Of a stretch of 28,421 nt of DNA, positions 25,153 through 28,421 are shown in pieces. How positions within the stretch are numbered: position 1 is the stretch's first letter; each line of letters starts with the position of its first letter. Location: assembly GCA_043820985.1 (NCBI GenBank), contig JBDRDH010000205.1, positions 1 to 28,421 on the forward strand, in the 5' to 3' direction. The notes under the pieces are model-generated. The model ran no database searches, was not told the origin of the DNA, and saw nothing but the letters and a program-made list of their open reading frames with translations. A program made the position numbers and the translations under genes. Source of the stretch: JAAYXS01 sp043820985 (GTDB lineage: Bacteria; Planctomycetota; Phycisphaerae; UBA1845; Fen-1342).

Positions 25153-25240
25153 CCTCCCTGCCAGGGAGGGGCTGGGGGAGGGTCGAACATCGCATCAGCA
25201 CAGCGACGACCCCCCTGTGGTCCCCCCTGGCAGGGGGGAC
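25153..25240. repeat. Pair of CCTCCCTG-type palindromes upstream of ffh
   Basis: The first palindrome is CCTCCCTG-C-CAGGGAGG (25153-25169), followed by GGGCTGGGGGAGGGT. The second (25220-25240) is a perfect 10-bp stem with a 1-nt centre: GTCCCCCCTG, G, CAGGGGGGAC. They are about 50 bp apart and look like two ends or two copies of one repeat family common in GC-rich intergenic DNA. The second lies about 60 bp before ffh. Confidence 0.6.
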
Positions 25241-25291
25241 GGTTGAGCGCGCGTTCGCCCGCCTTCACTTCCCGCCCCTTCGCGGATGCGA

Positions 25292-25297
25292 TAAACT
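25292..25297 (+). promoter_or_regulatory. Candidate -10 box (TAAACT), leaderless ffh promoter
   Basis: GCGATAAACTAACCAC precedes the ffh ATG directly. The TAnnnT-type box ends 6 nt before the start codon and no Shine-Dalgarno is present, which is the arrangement expected for a leaderless mRNA. Confidence 0.35.
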
Positions 25298-25303
25298 AAC
25301 CAC

Positions 25304-26734
25304 ATGTTTGATCAATTAAGCGAGAAATTGAACGGCGTTTTCCGCGGCATCCGCGGGCGGGGACGCATCAGCGAAGCCAACGTGCGCGAGGCCATGCGCG
25401 AGGTGCGCACGGGGTTGCTCGAAGCCGACGTGCACGTCCAGGTGGCCCGCGAGTTCTGCGATGAGTGCACCAGGAAGGCCCTCGGGATGGAGGTGCTTAA
25501 TACCCTCAAGCCCGAGCAGGTCATGGTCAAAGTCGTTTACGACGAGCTCGTGGCGCTGATGGGCCCGATCGAGACGCGCATCCCATTCGTCTCGCGCCCG
25601 CCGACCGTCATCCTGATGGCCGGTCTCCAGGGCTCCGGCAAGACGACCACCTGCGCCAAGCTGGCGCGCTACTGCATGCAGAAGGGCAAGAAGCCCCTCA
25701 TGGTCGCCGCCGACCTCAAACGACCGGCGGCTATCGATCAGCTCGAGGTGCTCGGCGAGCAGGTCGGCGTGCCGGTGCACGTCGAACGCGGTCACCAGAA
25801 CGCGGTCAAGGTCTGCCGCAACGCCGTCATGGCTTCGCGCAAGCTGGACCGCGACGTGGTGATCATGGATACCGCCGGTCGCCTGGCGATCGACGAAGAG
25901 ATGATGGCCGAGGTCTCCAAGATCGCCGACGTCACCCAGCCACACCAGATTTATCTCGTACTGGACGCCATGACCGGCCAGGACGCGGTTAATACCGCCA
26001 AAGCCTTCGATGAGCGCCTCGAGCTCGACGGGGCCATCCTCACCAAGTTCGACTCCGACACCCGCGGCGGAGCGGCGCTGTCGGTCAAGCGCGTGACCGG
26101 CAAGCCGATCAAGTTCATCGGCGTGGGTGAGAAGCTGGAAGCGCTCGAGGAGTTTCATCCGGAGCGCATCGCCAGCCGCATCCTCGGCATGGGTGACATC
26201 GTCAGCCTGGTGGAGAAAGCCCAGGAGCAATTCGACGAGAAGGAGGCTCTCAAGCAGCAGGAGAAGATGGCCAAGGGGGCCTTCGGCCTGGACGACTTCC
26301 TCGGGCAGCTCGAGAAGATGCGCAAGATGGGACCGATGAAGCAGATCCTGAAGATGATCCCCGGCATGGGCTCGGCGATGGGCGACATGGAGATGCCCGA
26401 GGAGGACCTCAACCGCTTCAAGGGTATCATCCATTCCATGACGGCGAAGGAGCGAACCAACCCCGAAGTCATTGAAGCTTCGCGGCGGAGGCGGATCGCG
26501 CGCGGCGCGGGCGTCGAGGCCCAGGACGTCTCCGGGCTGGTCAAGCAGTTCACGCAGATGCGCGGCATGATGAAGCAGATGGCCGGCATGGGCATGCGCG
26601 ACCGCATGCGCTTCACCCAGCAACTCGGCCAGTCGGGCATGCTGGACGGCAACATCCCGCGCATGAAGAAGGGCTCGACCAAATACAAACCCCGCCGCGA
26701 CGACCGCAAGAAAAAACGCCGCCGGCGGCGGTAG
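25304..26734 (+). CDS. ffh: Signal recognition particle protein Ffh (SRP54)
   Basis: The SRP GTPase that binds signal peptides of nascent membrane proteins with 4.5S RNA and docks with FtsY. It has 476 aa. The N domain (1-95) contains the EANVREAMREVRTGLLEADV helix. The G domain has the P-loop GLQGSGKT (107-114), DTAGR (189-193) and the G4 motif TKFD (247-250; TKLD is usual). The M domain (about 300-476) is rich in methionine, with the RNA-binding SRRRRIARGAG (393-403) and PGMGSAMG, and ends in a very basic tail (KKKRRRRR). The usual partner rpsP does not follow; a palindromic repeat and unknown genes do. Confidence 0.96.
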   Translation: MFDQLSEKLNGVFRGIRGRGRISEANVREAMREVRTGLLEADVHVQVAREFCDECTRKALGMEVLNTLKPEQVMVKVVYDELVALMGPIETRIPFVSRPPTVILMAGLQGSGKTTTCAKLARYCMQKGKKPLMVAADLKRPAAIDQLEVLGEQVGVPVHVERGHQNAVKVCRNAVMASRKLDRDVVIMDTAGRLAIDEEMMAEVSKIADVTQPHQIYLVLDAMTGQDAVNTAKAFDERLELDGAILTKFDSDTRGGAALSVKRVTGKPIKFIGVGEKLEALEEFHPERIASRILGMGDIVSLVEKAQEQFDEKEALKQQEKMAKGAFGLDDFLGQLEKMRKMGPMKQILKMIPGMGSAMGDMEMPEEDLNRFKGIIHSMTAKERTNPEVIEASRRRRIARGAGVEAQDVSGLVKQFTQMRGMMKQMAGMGMRDRMRFTQQLGQSGMLDGNIPRMKKGSTKYKPRRDDRKKKRRRRR

Positions 26735-26739
26735 AGAAA

Positions 26740-26772
26740 CGTCGGGTCGATGATCCGACCTGCTTGCTTGGA
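26740..26772. repeat. ACGTCGGGTCGATG palindromic repeat, left copy
   Basis: ACGTCGGGTCGATGATCCGA and the following CCTGC...CTTGG match the copy at 28215 apart from a few bases (AT/GC in the loop side, and C/G and TTG/AA near the end). The hairpin here is degenerate. It begins 6 nt after the ffh stop. Confidence 0.6.
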
Positions 26773-26779
26773 TGTCCAC

Positions 26780-27319
26780 ATGAAACGCTTCGTGATCATC
26801 TTCGTGGTCTGCTTTGTTGTGGGGGGGCTCGCGGCGCTGGGGATTGTCATGCTCCGGCGCGCCGGCCCCTTTGGCTCGAGACCGCTGTTCCACCACCTTG
26901 GCTATCATGATATGGGGGGGCGAGCGTGGTTGAGAGACGTGCCACTTCACGACGGGCACGGCACCTTCGGATGGGAAGATCGACATCTTAATTTCCTCGT
27001 AGTCATATCCACAGGTGAATCCCGAATCGACGGATACTTCAACGAATACGATTCTGATGTAACCAAGTTCTTCGTAGGCGCACCGTATGAGACCGTGGTT
27101 CACGAGGCAGCGAACAAATTGCGGATTGTAGTATGGCGCGAAGGTGTGGCTACGACCGGTTCCTTTCAACTTGCCCCGGGCGCCGCAGAGAGGATCTACG
27201 AAGCGGTCAATCCCAGAGAGCCCACGCCGAGTATTCTCGGATCTCTCCTCGACCTGTACGAGGGGTCCGATGAGAGCGAGTTGGCGGAGTTCCTCCAGTC
27301 AATGAGAGAAGAGGGATGA
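26780..27319 (+). CDS. Membrane-anchored protein of unknown function
   Basis: A 179-aa protein. I prefer ATG 26780, which puts a single transmembrane helix (VIIFVVCFVVGGLAALGIVML, about 4-24) at the N-terminus; the in-frame ATG 26750 lies inside the palindromic repeat. The rest is a small extracytoplasmic domain with no motif I recognise (beta-like HLNFLVVISTGESRIDGYFNEYD, then LRIVVWREGVATTG), ending in an acidic helix. The Shine-Dalgarno is weak. Base composition appears lower in GC than ffh. It lies between ffh and the HEPN-like gene in the repeat-bracketed segment. Confidence 0.55.
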   Translation: MKRFVIIFVVCFVVGGLAALGIVMLRRAGPFGSRPLFHHLGYHDMGGRAWLRDVPLHDGHGTFGWEDRHLNFLVVISTGESRIDGYFNEYDSDVTKFFVGAPYETVVHEAANKLRIVVWREGVATTGSFQLAPGAAERIYEAVNPREPTPSILGSLLDLYEGSDESELAEFLQSMREEG

Positions 27320-27410
27320 GGAGCTCGTGCAGCATGCGCAGGCAGGACTGCCGCGTGGGCGGCACCGTCAATTGCGCCGAGTTGGGGCCTCGAGTGAGGG
27401 CAAGCCAACA

Positions 27411-28205
27411 ATGACCATCGAGTATTGCCAGCTTCGACGAATCGTGCTCGATCAATTGAGAGCTCATCCCGGTGGCCAAGTCAATCTGGTAAGCAACAAC
27501 TTCGCTCGAAGCGAGGCCCAACGGCGTGGGCTCGCATACGGCGAAACCGATGACACACGGGTGTTGGACGTATTCCATAACCTCTACCGGGAGGGAATCA
27601 TCGCCTCGGGTACCGGTGCTCGCTCCAGCGTCAAGGCATTGGAGTGGCCGCACTACCGTGTAACCGAGTACGGCCACCGCGTTCTGAGCCAGAGAGACTA
27701 CGTTCCGCACGACCCTGAGGGCTATCTCAAGCAGATTCAGGACAACATTCCCGAGATCGATCCAACAATCATCCGCTATCTGGAGGAGGCCCTCGGCTGC
27801 TTCAAGGCCAGCTACCTGCTTGCCGCCGCGGTGATGACCGGCTGCGCGGCTGAGAAAGCGATGTTGCTCTTGATCGAAGCGTTTGGGGAAGCTCTCGCGG
27901 ACTCAGATGAGAAGTCGAAGTTCAAGTCGGTTGTCCGCAAGCACTGGCTGATCAAACGTAAGTACGACGAGCTGTGGAAGCGCCTGCAGCAAAAGCTCGG
28001 CAGCCTTCCCAACGAGCTCGTCGACGACCTCCACGTGACTCTCGATCGCGTCTTCGATCTGATTCGGTCAGCGCGCAACGACGCTGGTCATCCGACAGGC
28101 AAGGCTGTGGACAGAAACACGGTCAGCGCGAACTTCATCCTGTTTCCGACCTACTGCAGAAGGATGTATGCGCTGCTCAGCTACTTCCGGGATAACGAAG
28201 TCTGA
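27411..28205 (+). CDS. Winged-helix-like/HEPN-like protein of unknown function
   Basis: A 264-aa protein. ATG 27411 has GAGGG about 10 nt upstream; in-frame extensions to 27327 are arginine-rich and unlikely. Residues about 10-95 look like a winged-helix domain (VLDVFHNLYREGIIASG, then WPHYRVTEYGHRVL). A helical domain follows, with LAAAVMTGCAAEKAMLLLIEAFG (137-159) and, near the end, SARNDAGHP (220-228). RNDAGH (222-227) fits the RNxxxH motif of HEPN RNases and of DUF4145-type proteins often found in defence or toxin loci. Catalysis and role are inference; no antitoxin or nucleotidyltransferase partner is seen, unless the preceding gene serves. Confidence 0.6.
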   Translation: MTIEYCQLRRIVLDQLRAHPGGQVNLVSNNFARSEAQRRGLAYGETDDTRVLDVFHNLYREGIIASGTGARSSVKALEWPHYRVTEYGHRVLSQRDYVPHDPEGYLKQIQDNIPEIDPTIIRYLEEALGCFKASYLLAAAVMTGCAAEKAMLLLIEAFGEALADSDEKSKFKSVVRKHWLIKRKYDELWKRLQQKLGSLPNELVDDLHVTLDRVFDLIRSARNDAGHPTGKAVDRNTVSANFILFPTYCRRMYALLSYFRDNEV

Positions 28206-28214
28206 AAATACTGT

Positions 28215-28246
28215 ACGTCGGGTCGATGGCCCGACGTGCAACTTGG
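28215..28246. repeat. ACGTCGGGTCGATG palindromic repeat, right copy
   Basis: ACGTCGGG (28215-28222), a 7-nt loop, then CCCGACGT (28230-28237) form a perfect 8-bp stem, extended to 11 pairs by TGT/GCA outside it with one G-T. It begins 9 nt after the HEPN-like gene stop. It matches the copy at 26740. Confidence 0.65.
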
Positions 28247-28263
28247 CCGCGGTCCTGGGCCGC

Positions 28264-28288
28264 CACGGCCTGACTTCGTCAGACCGTG
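28264..28288. repeat. Hairpin with TTC loop (CACGGCCTGAC / GTCAGACCGTG)
   Basis: The two 11-nt arms pair at 10 positions around a TTC loop. The hairpin is 26 nt downstream of the previous palindrome and 30 nt before the lipoprotein start. No T-run follows, so it is a repeat element or, less likely, a terminator. Confidence 0.55.
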
Positions 28289-28317
28289 CCACTCACGATG
28301 TGCAGGAGGTTTCGAGC

Positions 28318-28421
28318 ATGACAGTCAAAGTCAACCGATGTCTGTTTCCCGCGCTTCGGATTAGCGCGCTCAGTGCGATTCTGGCTGTTTTCACTGGCTG
28401 CTGCCCGGAAGCTTTACAAAA
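28318..28421 (+). CDS. Putative lipoprotein, N-terminal part
   Basis: ATG 28318 has AGGAGG (28304-28309) 8 nt upstream. The 34 visible residues form a bacterial signal peptide: basic MTVKVNRC, then hydrophobic ISALSAILAVFTG followed by CC, a plausible lipobox (FTG-C). The protein runs off the window, so its identity cannot be told. Confidence 0.6.
   Translation, partial: MTVKVNRCLFPALRISALSAILAVFTGCCPEALQ

Noticed and set aside
25316..27169. 617-codon open frame on the minus strand across ffh
   Set aside because: It mirrors the ffh coding frame, is rich in His/Leu/Arg/Asp runs typical of antisense shadows in GC-rich genes, and shows no domain; ffh itself is unmistakable.
28264..28288. Rho-independent terminator after the HEPN-like gene
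   Set aside because: The stem is good but no T-run follows, and a second palindrome lies beside it; dispersed repeats fit better.

Overview
The window looks like chromosomal DNA of a planctomycete, most likely Phycisphaerae or a relative. This is inferred from its content: a MoxR/DUF58/BatA/VWA/DUF4175 cluster headed by a DUF4159 protein, zinc-ribbon proteins carrying the CPxC...RGLP...CPECG signature, a secreted protein ending in a pseudopilin-like tail (VDPFTGQ...YSTGRNGVDDGG), high GC, frequent GTG/TTG starts, and many GC-rich palindromic intergenic repeats. No rRNA, tRNA or CRISPR array was seen.

Left part (1-4089): the C-terminal end of a transposase; a PilZ protein (-); trmB for tRNA m7G46 methylation (+); an inverted pair of CACAGAG-type repeats; and a large exported protein of unknown function (-). 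A 336-bp divergent intergenic region follows, with a long GC-rich hairpin and a TACAAT promoter-like box.

Centre (4090-18744): one tightly packed, probably single-transcript cluster of eight genes. In order these are a tandem DUF4159 protein, a MoxR AAA+ ATPase, a DUF58 protein, a BatA-like VWA membrane protein, a second VWA membrane protein with a glutamine-amidotransferase-like domain, a 1065-aa DUF4175-like membrane/coiled-coil protein, an exported DUF2341-like/PA14/PKD/TPR protein, and an exported CBM-like/TPR protein. Junctions are 4-nt ATGA overlaps or gaps of 10-31 nt. MoxR ATPases with VWA partners are generally thought to remodel or activate protein complexes; the last two genes suggest an envelope or glycan-facing target here (inference).

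Right of the cluster (18802-25067): a thioredoxin-fold-like exported protein overlapping a low-specificity threonine aldolase; a triple zinc-ribbon protein with a possibly leaderless mRNA; a minus-strand pair made of yjbQ and a frameshifted C45-family acyltransferase/peptidase pseudogene; an acyl-CoA dehydrogenase; and a GNAT acetyltransferase.

Right end (25063-28421): a repeat-dense spacer; ffh (SRP54), possibly leaderless; then two genes of unknown function lying between two copies of an ACGTCGGGTCGATG palindromic repeat. One is a membrane-anchored protein, the other a winged-helix-like/HEPN-like protein with an RNxxxH motif. The start of a lipoprotein gene is cut by the window edge. The HEPN locus, the extended MoxR cluster and the decaying C45-yjbQ operon are the parts most worth a second look.
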